From NCBI GenBank assembly GCA_030693205.1, contig JAUYBG010000018.1:1-36755 (forward strand): a DNA stretch of 36,755 nt, written 5' to 3'. This document shows positions 28,798 to 36,742 of this stretch, piece by piece (positions within the stretch are counted from its first letter, which is position 1; each line of letters opens with the position of its first letter). The notes beneath the pieces were generated by a model. That model worked only from the letters and a program-made list of their open reading frames with translations. It was not told the origin of the DNA and searched no databases. The position numbers and the translations under genes are program-made. The stretch is from a bacterium (GTDB taxonomy: Bacteria; Patescibacteriota; Minisyncoccia; JAHIHE01).

Positions 28798-29472
28798 ATG
28801 TCATATTTTTTATCTTTGTTTATCTTTGCCTTTTCTTTATTTTTTCTTTATAGATTTTGGTTTTTGCGGAACCCCAAGCGAACGATACCTGCGGGCGACA
28901 ATATCGTGTCTCCGGCGGATGGAAAGATCGTAAAAATAATAAAATATGATCACGGAAAAGATCTTGAGATCCGGGAAAATAAATTAGGCAAGGTTCTGGT
29001 CAAGACCAAGGACGTATCGCCGCGGGGCTGGCTTATTGTGATAATGATGAATATACACAATATGCACCGCCAAAAAGCGCCGCTTGACGGAGAGATACTT
29101 TCGATCAAATATTCCAAAGGAAAATTCTTTAATGCCATACACAAAGCCCATAATATGCGCGCGTCTTTGGAGAATGAAAATAATGAGATTTTAATAAAAA
29201 CCGCCATTGGTAATATTAAGGTGATCCAGGTGGCGGGAGTGATGGCTAAAAAAATAGTTTGCGCGGTAGAAGAAGGGCAAAAAGTTGTCAAGGGAGATGC
29301 GCTTGGCTTGATAAAATTAGGCAGTCAGGTTATTTTAGTCCTGCCCGCCTCGACTGCAGGCGAGGCTGAAGACAATATTGAGTTGAAAGTTAAGGAAAAA
29401 GATAAAGTTAAAGCCGGTTCCAGCATTATCGCTGAAATTAAAACAATTGAAAAAGGCATTTTTGATTGGTGA
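28798..29472 (+). CDS. psd: phosphatidylserine decarboxylase proenzyme family
   Basis: 224 residues. An N-terminal membrane helix (3-23) is followed by FLRNPKRTIPAGDNIVSPADGKIV (given by its ends FLRNPKR and VSPADGKIV), IMMNIHNMHRQKAPLDGEI and the self-cleavage motif LGS (174-176, in IKLGSQVILVLP), whose Ser becomes the pyruvoyl group. The short length and N-terminal helix match the archaeal/short bacterial class, which could act on phosphatidylserine or a related lipid. After LVLP a palindromic element adds ASTAGEAED. It starts 5 nt after porA, with AAGGT as a weak ribosome site, so it is cotranscribed with the por genes although unrelated to them. Confidence 0.9.
   Translation: MSYFLSLFIFAFSLFFLYRFWFLRNPKRTIPAGDNIVSPADGKIVKIIKYDHGKDLEIRENKLGKVLVKTKDVSPRGWLIVIMMNIHNMHRQKAPLDGEILSIKYSKGKFFNAIHKAHNMRASLENENNEILIKTAIGNIKVIQVAGVMAKKIVCAVEEGQKVVKGDALGLIKLGSQVILVLPASTAGEAEDNIELKVKEKDKVKAGSSIIAEIKTIEKGIFDW
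29344..29366 (+). repeat. palindromic unit inside psd
   Basis: CCCGCCTCGACTGCAGGCGAGG is a palindrome close to the inner 24-nt unit of the hypD copies. It lies in frame just after the self-cleavage motif and encodes PASTAGEA. Confidence 0.7.
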
Positions 29473-29499
29473 AAGGCTGTATAAAAAATAATTTTTACC

Positions 29500-29519
29500 C
29501 GGTTAAGAACCGATTTTTT
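29500..29519 (+). terminator. intrinsic terminator after psd
   Basis: CGGTT-AAG-AACCG (29500-29512) is followed by ATTTTTT. It is 27 nt after the psd stop. Confidence 0.75.
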
Positions 29520-29550
29520 GCTTTATTTAAGCGATAATTATGCATCATTC

Positions 29551-29579
29551 TTGACATTTTTAAAAATTTAGCATATAAT
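29551..29579 (+). promoter_or_regulatory. perfect consensus sigma-70 promoter
   Basis: TTGACA (29551-29556), exactly 17 nt, TATAAT (29574-29579): both hexamers match the consensus fully. The transcript would start near 29586 and have a leader of about 140 nt before the 29725 gene. Confidence 0.85.
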
Positions 29580-29627
29580 ATAAAGTTATGTTTTAAAATT
29601 GTTCTTTCAAAACACATACAATAAATT

Positions 29628-29680
29628 TTACCTCGCGTAATCAGTTATTAAAATACTTAATGATTGTTTAAGCGAGGTAA
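29628..29680 (+). promoter_or_regulatory. structured leader hairpin or small RNA
   Basis: TTACCTCGC (29628-29636) pairs perfectly with GCGAGGTAA (29672-29680), and inside AATCA (29639-29643) pairs with TGATT (29661-29665). It lies in the long leader between the perfect promoter and the GTG at 29725. It matches no RNA family I know. Confidence 0.5.
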
Positions 29681-29724
29681 TAAACAAAAAGATTACCAAG
29701 CGAAAAGAAAAAATAAAAGAAAAG

Positions 29725-30324
29725 GTGATTAAAGTGGTAAAAAGAAGAAAACTAGAAAGCCTGGTAGCAAAAGACGATATCAGATATGACTGGAAGAATT
29801 TTTTTGATTTAACGGTGGTAATCGTTGAATCAAATCGCCCATTAAGCGTAAGCAGGGTTGCGAATTCTTTTTCGCCGGAAGGGCAAAATCCGGATTTGAT
29901 GGTTCTCGTCAATCCGCTGGAAAAAATTTATACGATTAAATCAAATCGTATAAAAGCAAATGAGCTTTCCGCACTTAAATTATTGGGCGGACTGACGCAC
30001 GAGTTGAATCTCAGCGATGAAACTGCAGTGTGTGGAGGAACAAAATGGGTATTGAATAAAGAGACAGGAACGATATACAGTCCTAATCACGGATTTAAAT
30101 CTTCTTTAAGCTTAAAAGAAGTAATAATAGTGATAGGGATGAAACAGTATTTCCGGGAAATAAAAAAACTGCGGAATACTATATTTCTGCCGTCACCTGG
30201 CCAGGTGGATGCCACAGAAAGCATCCGAATGGCGTTAGAAAAAACGCCGGGAGAAATGCCAATCGGCGGTAAGATTGAGGTAATTAAGGGAAAAGCTAAG
30301 ATTACCTTAAGGGGTTCATTGTGA
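29725..30324 (+). CDS. unknown 199-residue protein
   Basis: No membrane helix, no signal and no motif I recognise. The N-terminus is basic (MIKVVKRRKLESL). Features include RYDWKNFFDLTVVIVESNRPL, LLGGLTHELNLSDETAVCGGTK (given by its parts LLGGLTHELN and AVCGGTK), one cysteine, alternating sheets and helices, and a C-terminal strand pair KIEVIKGKAKITLRG. It is probably a globular cytoplasmic protein. The start is GTG with only AAAGG ahead. It is a single-gene unit: a perfect consensus promoter and a structured leader lie upstream and a terminator overlaps the stop. This suggests strong, possibly regulated expression. Confidence 0.75.
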   Translation: MIKVVKRRKLESLVAKDDIRYDWKNFFDLTVVIVESNRPLSVSRVANSFSPEGQNPDLMVLVNPLEKIYTIKSNRIKANELSALKLLGGLTHELNLSDETAVCGGTKWVLNKETGTIYSPNHGFKSSLSLKEVIIVIGMKQYFREIKKLRNTIFLPSPGQVDATESIRMALEKTPGEMPIGGKIEVIKGKAKITLRGSL

Positions 30325-30338
30325 GCCCTTATTTTTTT
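30309..30338 (+). terminator. terminator overlapping the 3' end of the unknown gene
   Basis: AAGGG pairs with CCCTT and TCA with TGA around TTG, and ATTTTTTTT follows. The stop codon lies in the hairpin. Confidence 0.75.
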
Positions 30339-30342
30339 TGGC

Positions 30343-30370
30343 TTGACTTTATTTTTCTATTCGCTATAAT
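30343..30370 (+). promoter_or_regulatory. promoter of nusA
   Basis: TTGACT (30343-30348), 16 nt, TATAAT (30365-30370). The leader to the nusA ATG is about 125 nt. Confidence 0.7.
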
Positions 30371-30417
30371 ATATTTATACGATTGACTGCCTTATTGAAT
30401 GAACTGATTTTTTTGGA

Positions 30418-30435
30418 AGCCCGAGTGATCGGGCT
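30418..30435 (+). promoter_or_regulatory. GNRA-tetraloop hairpin in the nusA leader
   Basis: AGCCCGA-GTGA-TCGGGCT is a perfect 7-bp stem with a GNRA loop, followed by CATTTTAAAAAAATG. It is similar in form to an attenuator, with a weak T-run. NusA binds RNA hairpins at pauses, so feedback on its own mRNA is conceivable. Confidence 0.5.
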
Positions 30436-30503
30436 CATTTTAAAAAAATGCTTTCCGTTTCCAATAGGGTAAACTTAATTAATAAGCAATAAATACGAAA
30501 ATT

Positions 30504-31901
30504 ATGTTAGATCAAAAACAATTCGCTTTGGCTATCAACCAGATCGCCGAAGAAAAAGGCATCGCAAAAGATGAGATTTTCAAAGTAATTGAAGCGGCAT
30601 TGGCCGCTGCCTATAAGAAAGACTACGGCAAAAAAAGCCAGATCATCCGCGTTAAATTTAATCCGGAGACAGGCGATATAAAAGTTTCCCAGATCAAACA
30701 GGTGGTGCCTGACGATATTGAAGAAGAAGCTGAAGCTATCGCTACCGGCGAAACTTTTCAAACTGCTTTAAAGATAGAATCGGAAAGAGCGATCATCAAT
30801 AAAGCGGCTAGAGACGAAAAAAACTCCGTGCCGGGCGCAGAATTCGGCGAAGAGCAAATAAAGATAAGATATAATCCCGATAAACACATAAAACTCAGCG
30901 AAGCGCGATTGATCAAACCGGACGCGAAACTGGAAGATGAGATCGAGAATGAAATGCCTTCCAAGTCCGATTTCGGCAGAATCGCATCGCAAACCGCCAA
31001 GCAAGTGATCATTCAAAGGATCCGAGAAGTGGAACGCTCGGTGATCTTCAATGAATTTAAAAAACACGAAGGAGCGGTATTGATCGGAAGCGTACAGCGG
31101 GTTGAAATACTCCCGCCTTTCAAAGGTAGGGTTGTTTTTGTCGATATCAATAAGACCGTCGGCATTATTCCTCCGTCCGAACAAGTCATGCGCGAGAATT
31201 ACAGAACCGGGCAAAGATTGAAGGTTTATGTGGTAAAAGTCAGCGAAACTCCCAAAGGACCGGAAATCATACTTTCCCGGACTCATAATGAATTGATAAA
31301 AAATCTTTTTACGCTTGAAGTTCCTGAAATTGCCGACAAATCCATCGAAATAAAAGCCATAAGCAGGGAAGCCGGCGATAGGTCAAAAATTGCCGTTACA
31401 TCGAACGATCACAATATTGATCCGATTGGCGCTTGCGTCGGGCAAAAAGGAACCAGGGTTCAGGCGATCATGGAAGAAATTGGCGGTGAAAAGATTGATA
31501 TCATCGAATGGAACAAGGATACGGCAAAATTCATTGCCAAGGCTTTAAGTCCGGCAAAAGTTTTGGCTGTAAAGATCGACGAAAAGAGCAAGTCAGCCGT
31601 AGCAAAAGTTATTCCCGAGCAATTATCGCTCGCTATCGGAAAACATGGCCAAAATGTCCGTCTGGCCTCAAAACTTACCGGCTATCGAATCGATGTGGTA
31701 GCTGGCACGCCGGAAGCGCCAAAAGAAGAAGCCTCGGAAGCGGCTAAGGAAGTAAAAGAAAAACCTGCCGAAAAAGAAAAAGAAACTAAGAAAGAAAAAA
31801 CAAAAAAATCTGTTGTAGGCGAAGCGGTTGATGGCACGGAAAGCAAGCCGGTTAAAAAAGTCAAGGAAAAAAAAGAAAAAGTGAAGAAAGAGAAAAAGTA
31901 G
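30504..31901 (+). CDS. nusA: transcription termination/antitermination protein NusA
   Basis: NusA binds RNA polymerase and nascent RNA and controls pausing, termination and antitermination. The 465-residue protein has the N-terminal polymerase-binding domain (1-125), an S1 domain (about 190-265, GSVQRVEILPPFKGRVVFVD given by its start), and two KH domains (ACVGQKGTRVQAIMEEIGGE and LAIGKHGQNVRLASKLTGY). After about residue 400 comes a 60-residue tail of Lys/Glu repeats in place of the acidic repeats of E. coli NusA. It has its own promoter and structured leader. No Shine-Dalgarno is seen. The usual neighbours rimP and infB are absent. Confidence 0.96.
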   Translation: MLDQKQFALAINQIAEEKGIAKDEIFKVIEAALAAAYKKDYGKKSQIIRVKFNPETGDIKVSQIKQVVPDDIEEEAEAIATGETFQTALKIESERAIINKAARDEKNSVPGAEFGEEQIKIRYNPDKHIKLSEARLIKPDAKLEDEIENEMPSKSDFGRIASQTAKQVIIQRIREVERSVIFNEFKKHEGAVLIGSVQRVEILPPFKGRVVFVDINKTVGIIPPSEQVMRENYRTGQRLKVYVVKVSETPKGPEIILSRTHNELIKNLFTLEVPEIADKSIEIKAISREAGDRSKIAVTSNDHNIDPIGACVGQKGTRVQAIMEEIGGEKIDIIEWNKDTAKFIAKALSPAKVLAVKIDEKSKSAVAKVIPEQLSLAIGKHGQNVRLASKLTGYRIDVVAGTPEAPKEEASEAAKEVKEKPAEKEKETKKEKTKKSVVGEAVDGTESKPVKKVKEKKEKVKKEKK

Positions 31902-31915
31902 AGCTGTCATAAGAC

Positions 31916-32037
31916 AAAGCTCGCCAATTATTTTTGCTTGCCCGCTTCGACTCGACTCGAATCGAGGCGAGTATAGGGGTAACCCCTGAATCCCCTTGTA
32001 CAATCAAAAATAAATTGGCTCGCTTTTAAGAGGTGCC
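31916..32037. repeat. imperfect hairpin element, copy 2, with nested palindrome
   Basis: AAAGCTCGCCAATTATTTTTG (given as AAAGCTCGCCAATT + ATTTTTG) pairs with CAAAAATAAATTGGCTCGCTTTT. The tail CGCTTTTAAGAGGTGCC matches copy 1 (3995-4076) at all but one position. A CCCGCTTCGACTC...GAGGCGAG palindrome (31941-31971), related to the inner unit of hypD, sits in the loop. It fills the nusA-ppaC gap. Confidence 0.65.
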
Positions 32038-32069
32038 AATATGTTTAATTAATAATTATTTTATTTAAT

Positions 32070-33002
32070 ATGCAGAATAAAACTATTTCTCTCGGGCATA
32101 TGAATCCTGACGCGGATTCGGTATTAGCGGCAATATTAATTTCTCGCTTTGCTGAAAATATTTTTGGTTTTAGCGTTGAGCCGCGAATTGCAGGCGATAT
32201 CAACAATGAAACAAAATATATTTTAGATCTTCTAAAGATTGAAAAGCCGGTTATGATAGAAAAAATTACCGATGAAAACGTAGTATTGGTTGATACCACA
32301 GAGCCTGCCCAAATTTTACCCGGTTTAACTGATGCGAATTTGGCGGCAATTGTCGATCATCATAATCTTGGCGGGTTGAAATCCGGGAAACCGATTTTGG
32401 CGCGCATTGAACCTGTCGGTTGCACAGCCACGGTAATTTACAAGATCTTAAAAGAAAAAGGCGTTAAAATAGATAAAACATCGGCGATCATGATGATCGC
32501 TTCCATAATTTCCGATACATTGAATTTGACTTCCCCGACCACTTCTTCTGACGATAAAAAAATATTCGAAGAACTGAATAAGACCGCTAAGCTCGATCTT
32601 GAAAAATTCGTTAAAGCGCAATTTGCGGCAAAATCCAGCTTGGGAGGAATAGCGACCAGCGAGATTGTCTCTAAAGATTACAAGAATTTCGAAATGGGCA
32701 AATCCAAAGTTGGAATTGGCGTTTGGGAAACAACGGATACTCAAAGCGTAAGCTCCAAGAAAAGCGAGTTAATGGCGGCGTTGGCGGCAAAAAAATCAGT
32801 CGAAAAGCTTGATTATGTTTTCTTTTTGATCGTTGACATTTTAAAAGAGAACAGTATAATGTATATCTTAAGCGATGCGGAAAAAAATCTCGCGGAAAAA
32901 GTTTTTGGCGCCAAAGCGGAAAATAATGAAATATTTCTCAAGGGAGTCGTTTCTCGCAAGAAACAAGTTGTTCCGCCGCTAACGGGCGAATTAAGCAGAT
33001 AA
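32070..33002 (+). CDS. ppaC: manganese-dependent inorganic pyrophosphatase (DHH family)
   Basis: Family II pyrophosphatase hydrolyses PPi to phosphate. Metal motifs are GHMNPDADS (9-17), VLVDTTE, AIVDHHNLGG (DHH) and IISDTLNLTSPT. The DHHA2 domain ends with SRKKQVVPPLTGEL, the substrate-binding SRKKQ signature. At 310 residues it has the normal length. It would clear PPi made by Acs, tRNA charging and nucleic-acid synthesis. It overlaps an alternative trigger-factor start (TAATG). Confidence 0.95.
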   Translation: MQNKTISLGHMNPDADSVLAAILISRFAENIFGFSVEPRIAGDINNETKYILDLLKIEKPVMIEKITDENVVLVDTTEPAQILPGLTDANLAAIVDHHNLGGLKSGKPILARIEPVGCTATVIYKILKEKGVKIDKTSAIMMIASIISDTLNLTSPTTSSDDKKIFEELNKTAKLDLEKFVKAQFAAKSSLGGIATSEIVSKDYKNFEMGKSKVGIGVWETTDTQSVSSKKSELMAALAAKKSVEKLDYVFFLIVDILKENSIMYILSDAEKNLAEKVFGAKAENNEIFLKGVVSRKKQVVPPLTGELSR

Positions 33003-33040
33003 TGCGGATAAATACCGACAGTATAACAGTAAATAAAATT

Positions 33041-34342
33041 ATGAAAATCGAACTAAAAAAACTTCCCAAATCACAAGTTGAATTGACAGTCGAAATTCCG
33101 GCTGAAAAATGGAAACATTATCATGATCACGCGGTAGAATGTCTGGCCAATCACGTAAAAATTCCCGGTTTCAGGCCGGGCAAAGCCGATGCTAAAACAA
33201 TTGAAAAAAATGTCGGCCTTGCGGCAATTATGGAAGAAATAGCCGAACACGCGGTAAATGATACTTATCACGAAGCGCTTCAAAAACACAAACTTGTTCC
33301 CGTAGGCCAGCCAAAAGTGGAAATGATCAAACTGGCTCAGGAGAATGATATAATTTACAAAGCGATTTTAGCGGTTATTCCGCCGATCGCGCTTAGCGAG
33401 GATTATAAGAAAAAATTAGCGGCTGAAGGAATAAAGCTTGAAACTCCGAAAGTGGAAGAAAAAGAGCTCAAAGATTCTATTGAATATTTACTGAACTCGC
33501 GCGCGAAGATCGTCACAGTCGCTCGTCTGGCTCAAAAAGGCGATAGGGTGGAGATTGATTTTGAAAGCCGGCTGGATAAGGTAAAGATCGAAAAAGGAGA
33601 GAGCAAGCATCATCCGTTAATAATCGGGCGAAGCAATTTTTTGCCGGAATTTGAAAATAATATTATTGGAATGAAAACCGCTGAAGAAAAAGAATTTAGC
33701 GTCGTTTTTCCCAAAGATTATTATCAGAAAAATTTAGCGGGAAAAAATGTCAGTTTCAAAGTTAAAATGAATTTAGTGCAAGAGGTGATCACGCCAAAGT
33801 TTGATGACGAGTTCGCCAAAACCCTTGGCAATTTTAAAGAAGTCAAAGAGTTGGAAAAGAGCATTTCCGAAGGAATTATGCTTGAAAAAACAAAAGTGGA
33901 AAAAGAAAAATTTCGGACTAAAATAGTCGAATTTCTTATTAAAAATTATGGCACAAAAGAGTTGCCGGATATCTTGGTAAACTCTGAAGTCGAGAGAATG
34001 CTTGCCGAATTTAAGCACAGTGTCGAGCAGAATGGCTTAAAATTCGAAGAGTATCTGAGTCAGCTGGCTAAAACCGAGGCTAATTTGAAAGAAAGCTGGC
34101 GGCAAACCGCCGAAAGCCGGATCAATAATTATCTTATTACCCATGAGATCGTCAAGCAAGAGAATTTAAAAGTAGCCGAGAAAGAAATTTCAGAGCAAGT
34201 AAATAAAATTCTGGCTAATTATAAAAAAACCGACGATGCTCAGAAAGAAATTGATCCGGAAAAATTAAAAAATAACATTTATGATGTTTTGATTACGGAA
34301 AAAGTTCTGGTTTTCCTGGAAAATATCGTTCTTAAAAAATAA
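33041..34342 (+). CDS. tig: trigger factor
   Basis: Ribosome-bound chaperone and prolyl isomerase that meets nascent chains. I chose the ATG at 33041 (MKIELKKLPKSQVELTVEIP, 433 residues) because it matches the family start. An in-frame ATG at 33002 overlaps the ppaC stop and would add 13 residues. The ribosome-binding signature is GFRPGKA (in IPGFRPGKAD). The PPIase part has GDRVEIDFES, LIIGRSNFLPEFENNIIGM, FPKDYYQKNLAGKNVSFKV (typical EEKEF/FPxDY), and a helical C-terminus follows. clpP lies 15 nt downstream, a common pairing. Confidence 0.94.
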   Translation: MKIELKKLPKSQVELTVEIPAEKWKHYHDHAVECLANHVKIPGFRPGKADAKTIEKNVGLAAIMEEIAEHAVNDTYHEALQKHKLVPVGQPKVEMIKLAQENDIIYKAILAVIPPIALSEDYKKKLAAEGIKLETPKVEEKELKDSIEYLLNSRAKIVTVARLAQKGDRVEIDFESRLDKVKIEKGESKHHPLIIGRSNFLPEFENNIIGMKTAEEKEFSVVFPKDYYQKNLAGKNVSFKVKMNLVQEVITPKFDDEFAKTLGNFKEVKELEKSISEGIMLEKTKVEKEKFRTKIVEFLIKNYGTKELPDILVNSEVERMLAEFKHSVEQNGLKFEEYLSQLAKTEANLKESWRQTAESRINNYLITHEIVKQENLKVAEKEISEQVNKILANYKKTDDAQKEIDPEKLKNNIYDVLITEKVLVFLENIVLKK

Positions 34343-34357
34343 ACATTATATAAAAAT

Positions 34358-34963
34358 ATGAATAATATGCCAAAAATGGAACTGGTGCCGATGGTAATCG
34401 ATAAAACCTCTCAAGGGGAGCGGGCGTATGATATTTATTCCCGCCTCCTCAAAGACCGGATAATCTTCCTGGGATTTCCGATCGATGATAGCGTTGCCAA
34501 TACCGTTATCGCTCAATTATTGTTTTTGGATAGCCAGGGAGACGGAGATATAAACTTATATATCAATAGTCCCGGAGGCAGCGTCAGCGCGGCTTTGGCT
34601 ATTTACGACACGATACAATATTTGAAATCAAACGTTTCCACTATTTGTATCGGTATTGCCGCCAGTGCCGCGGCGATATTGCTCGCGAGCGGCGCAAAAG
34701 GCAAGAGATTTGTTTTGCCAAACTCAGAAGTTCTGATCCACCAGGTAATGGGAGGGGCAAGCGGCCAGGCGGTTGATATCGCTATCGCTTCGCGCCATAT
34801 TCTTCAGATCAAAGACAGGATAAATAAAATTTTATCAAAACATACCGGACAAAAAATTGAAAAGATCGAGAAAGATACCGATCGAGATTTTTTTATGAAC
34901 GCGGAAGAGGCGAAGGCGTATGGGATTGTGGATAAGATCATTGTTTCGAAAAAGAAAAAATAA
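34358..34963 (+). CDS. clpP: ATP-dependent Clp protease proteolytic subunit
   Basis: Serine protease that forms the tetradecameric chamber fed by ClpX or ClpA/C. The catalytic triad is complete: S103 in [15 protein letters not shown]128 in [10 protein letters not shown] and D177 in [13 protein letters not shown]. The oxyanion segment NSPGGSV is at 70-76. The Ser motif ASA in place of the common ASM is a mild change. Length (201) is normal. It lies 15 nt after trigger factor. clpX, its usual next neighbour, is absent, and a terminator follows. Confidence 0.97.
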   Translation: MNNMPKMELVPMVIDKTSQGERAYDIYSRLLKDRIIFLGFPIDDSVANTVIAQLLFLDSQGDGDINLYINSPGGSVSAALAIYDTIQYLKSNVSTICIGIAASAAAILLASGAKGKRFVLPNSEVLIHQVMGGASGQAVDIAIASRHILQIKDRINKILSKHTGQKIEKIEKDTDRDFFMNAEEAKAYGIVDKIIVSKKKK

Positions 34964-34996
34964 GAAAATTACAATTATGGAATCTAATAGTTATTT

Positions 34997-35026
34997 AAAA
35001 ATCGGCTGTTTTGTAAGCCGATTTTT
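34997..35026. terminator. bidirectional terminator between clpP and gpmI
   Basis: AAAAATCGGCT and AGCCGATTTTT are perfect 11-bp arms around 8 nt, A-rich before and T-rich after. It serves both converging genes. Confidence 0.88.
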
Positions 35027-35049
35027 AAATTTATTTTTTTATTTTATTT

Positions 35050-36654
35050 TTATCCATTTTCTACGCTATTATTTTCTTCCAAAAGCGGCAATAAGCTTCG
35101 TCCTGTCATTTCTTCCGGTTTTTTGACCTCCATCAGTTCAAGAATAGTCGGCGCGATATCCGCGAGCAAACCCTTGACCGCGCCTTGTTCATTGATAATC
35201 TCAGTTTGGTCTTTGTTTTTTTTATTTTTAGACGTCACCAGCCATAATGGAACAGGGTTTGAAGTATGTTCGGTCAGCACTTCTCCCGTAAGCGGATTGA
35301 TTTTTTCCTCGGCATTTCCGTGATCAGCCGTAATCAGAAGGGCGCCATTATAAGTCAGGACGGCATCAATAATTTTTGCCAAATTTTTATCCACGGCTTC
35401 AACCGCTTTGATCGTTGCGTTCAAATCTCCGGTATGCCCGACCATATCGGCGTTGGCAAAATTACCGACTATGAAGTCGTAAACTCCGCGGGAAATTTCC
35501 GTTACAATTTTATTGGAGATTTCCACCACAGACATTTCCGGACGGTTGGCAAAATTAGATATTGAAAGCGACGGAATCAGCGTTCGAGTTTCTCCCGGAT
35601 ACGCAACTTCATTGCCTCCGTTGAAAAAATATGTAACATGGGCGTATTTTTCCGTTTCCGCGATATGAAGCTGCTTGAGCCCTTGTTCGCTGATCACGCG
35701 CGCCAGCGGCCAAACAATGCGTTCAGGCAAAAAAGCGACTTCGGAAGCGATATTTTTCTCGTATTCGGTCATTGTAACAAAATAAAGATTTGAGATCGTT
35801 TTGCTTTTTTTAAATCCATTAAAATCCGATGCCGTAAAAGCCTTTGTTAGCTGACGGGCTCGATCTTCGCGAAAATTAAAAAATATAACCACGTCATTGT
35901 CTTTGACCATTCCGATCTTTTCGCCGTCGGCATTTTTGTTTTCAATAAAAGTCGGGGAAATAAATTCGTCGGTAACGCCTTTTGCATAGCTGTTTGTTAG
36001 GACATCAGAAGCGCTAGAAGCGGAATTTTCTCCGTTGCCGATTATGCATTCGTAGGTTTTCAGAGTCCTGTCCCAGTTATTATTCCTGTCCATCGCGTAA
36101 TATCTTCCTGCAATACTGGCGATCTTGCCAATATTCATATCAGCCAAAATTTGTTCGATCTCGCTGATAAACTTTATTCCGGAATTAGGCATAGTATCGC
36201 GGCCATCCGTAAATAAATGCAAAAACACATCGGGAAAATTTTCTTTTTTCATTAACTCGATAAGAGCGCCCAAATGTTCAATATGGCTATGAACGCCGCC
36301 GTTACTGGCCAAACCGAATAAGTGAATTGAGGATTTATGGTTTCGCGCGCGGTTAATCGCGTTTAGAAACGCCGGATTCGTGAAAAAACTGCCATTTTGA
36401 ATAGATAATGTGATTCTAGGAAGATTTTGGTAAACAATCCGGCCCGCGCCCAAAATAGTGTGTCCAACTTCGGAATTTCCCATTTCTCCCCACGGCAGAC
36501 CCACTGCAATGCTGGAAGCTTGCAAAGCTAAAGCCGGATAATGCCGCCACAGCGAATTAACAGTCGGAGTATTAGCTTGAGCGATCGCATTGCCCTGAGA
36601 ATTAAAATTTATTCCCCAGCCATCGAGAATCAGCAGCACAACTGGTTTATACAT
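35050..36654 (-). CDS. gpmI: 2,3-bisphosphoglycerate-independent phosphoglycerate mutase
   Basis: Interconverts 3- and 2-phosphoglycerate using two Mn ions and a phosphoserine. N-terminal LLILDGWGIN, MGNSEVGHTILGAGR (catalytic S61), GLASNGGVHSH, FTDGRD, IAGRYYAMDRNNNWDRT (given as one 17-residue run), FFNFREDRARQLT, GNFANADMVGHTGD and ITADHGNAEE are all present. The 534-residue length is normal. It joins gap, pgk and eno elsewhere in the window to complete lower glycolysis except pyruvate kinase. It is convergent with clpP. Confidence 0.97.
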   Translation of the reverse strand: MYKPVVLLILDGWGINFNSQGNAIAQANTPTVNSLWRHYPALALQASSIAVGLPWGEMGNSEVGHTILGAGRIVYQNLPRITLSIQNGSFFTNPAFLNAINRARNHKSSIHLFGLASNGGVHSHIEHLGALIELMKKENFPDVFLHLFTDGRDTMPNSGIKFISEIEQILADMNIGKIASIAGRYYAMDRNNNWDRTLKTYECIIGNGENSASSASDVLTNSYAKGVTDEFISPTFIENKNADGEKIGMVKDNDVVIFFNFREDRARQLTKAFTASDFNGFKKSKTISNLYFVTMTEYEKNIASEVAFLPERIVWPLARVISEQGLKQLHIAETEKYAHVTYFFNGGNEVAYPGETRTLIPSLSISNFANRPEMSVVEISNKIVTEISRGVYDFIVGNFANADMVGHTGDLNATIKAVEAVDKNLAKIIDAVLTYNGALLITADHGNAEEKINPLTGEVLTEHTSNPVPLWLVTSKNKKNKDQTEIINEQGAVKGLLADIAPTILELMEVKKPEEMTGRSLLPLLEENNSVENG

Positions 36655-36681
36655 AAGATTTTTTATAAAATTTATATATTT

Positions 36682-36710
36682 ATTCTAGCATTAAAAATCG
36701 CTTTTGACAA
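36682..36710 (-). promoter_or_regulatory. promoter of gpmI
   Basis: On the minus strand TTGTCA (36705-36710), 17 nt, extended -10 TGCTAGAAT (hexamer 36682-36687). The leader is about 25 nt. Confidence 0.65.
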
Positions 36711-36713
36711 TTT

Positions 36714-36742
36714 TTGTGATTTTTGCGTTTATCTGATATAAT
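36714..36742 (+). promoter_or_regulatory. divergent promoter reading out of the window
   Basis: TTGTGA (36714-36719), 17 nt, extended -10 TGATATAAT (hexamer 36737-36742). It faces the right edge, so an unseen plus-strand gene probably begins just beyond. Confidence 0.55.
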
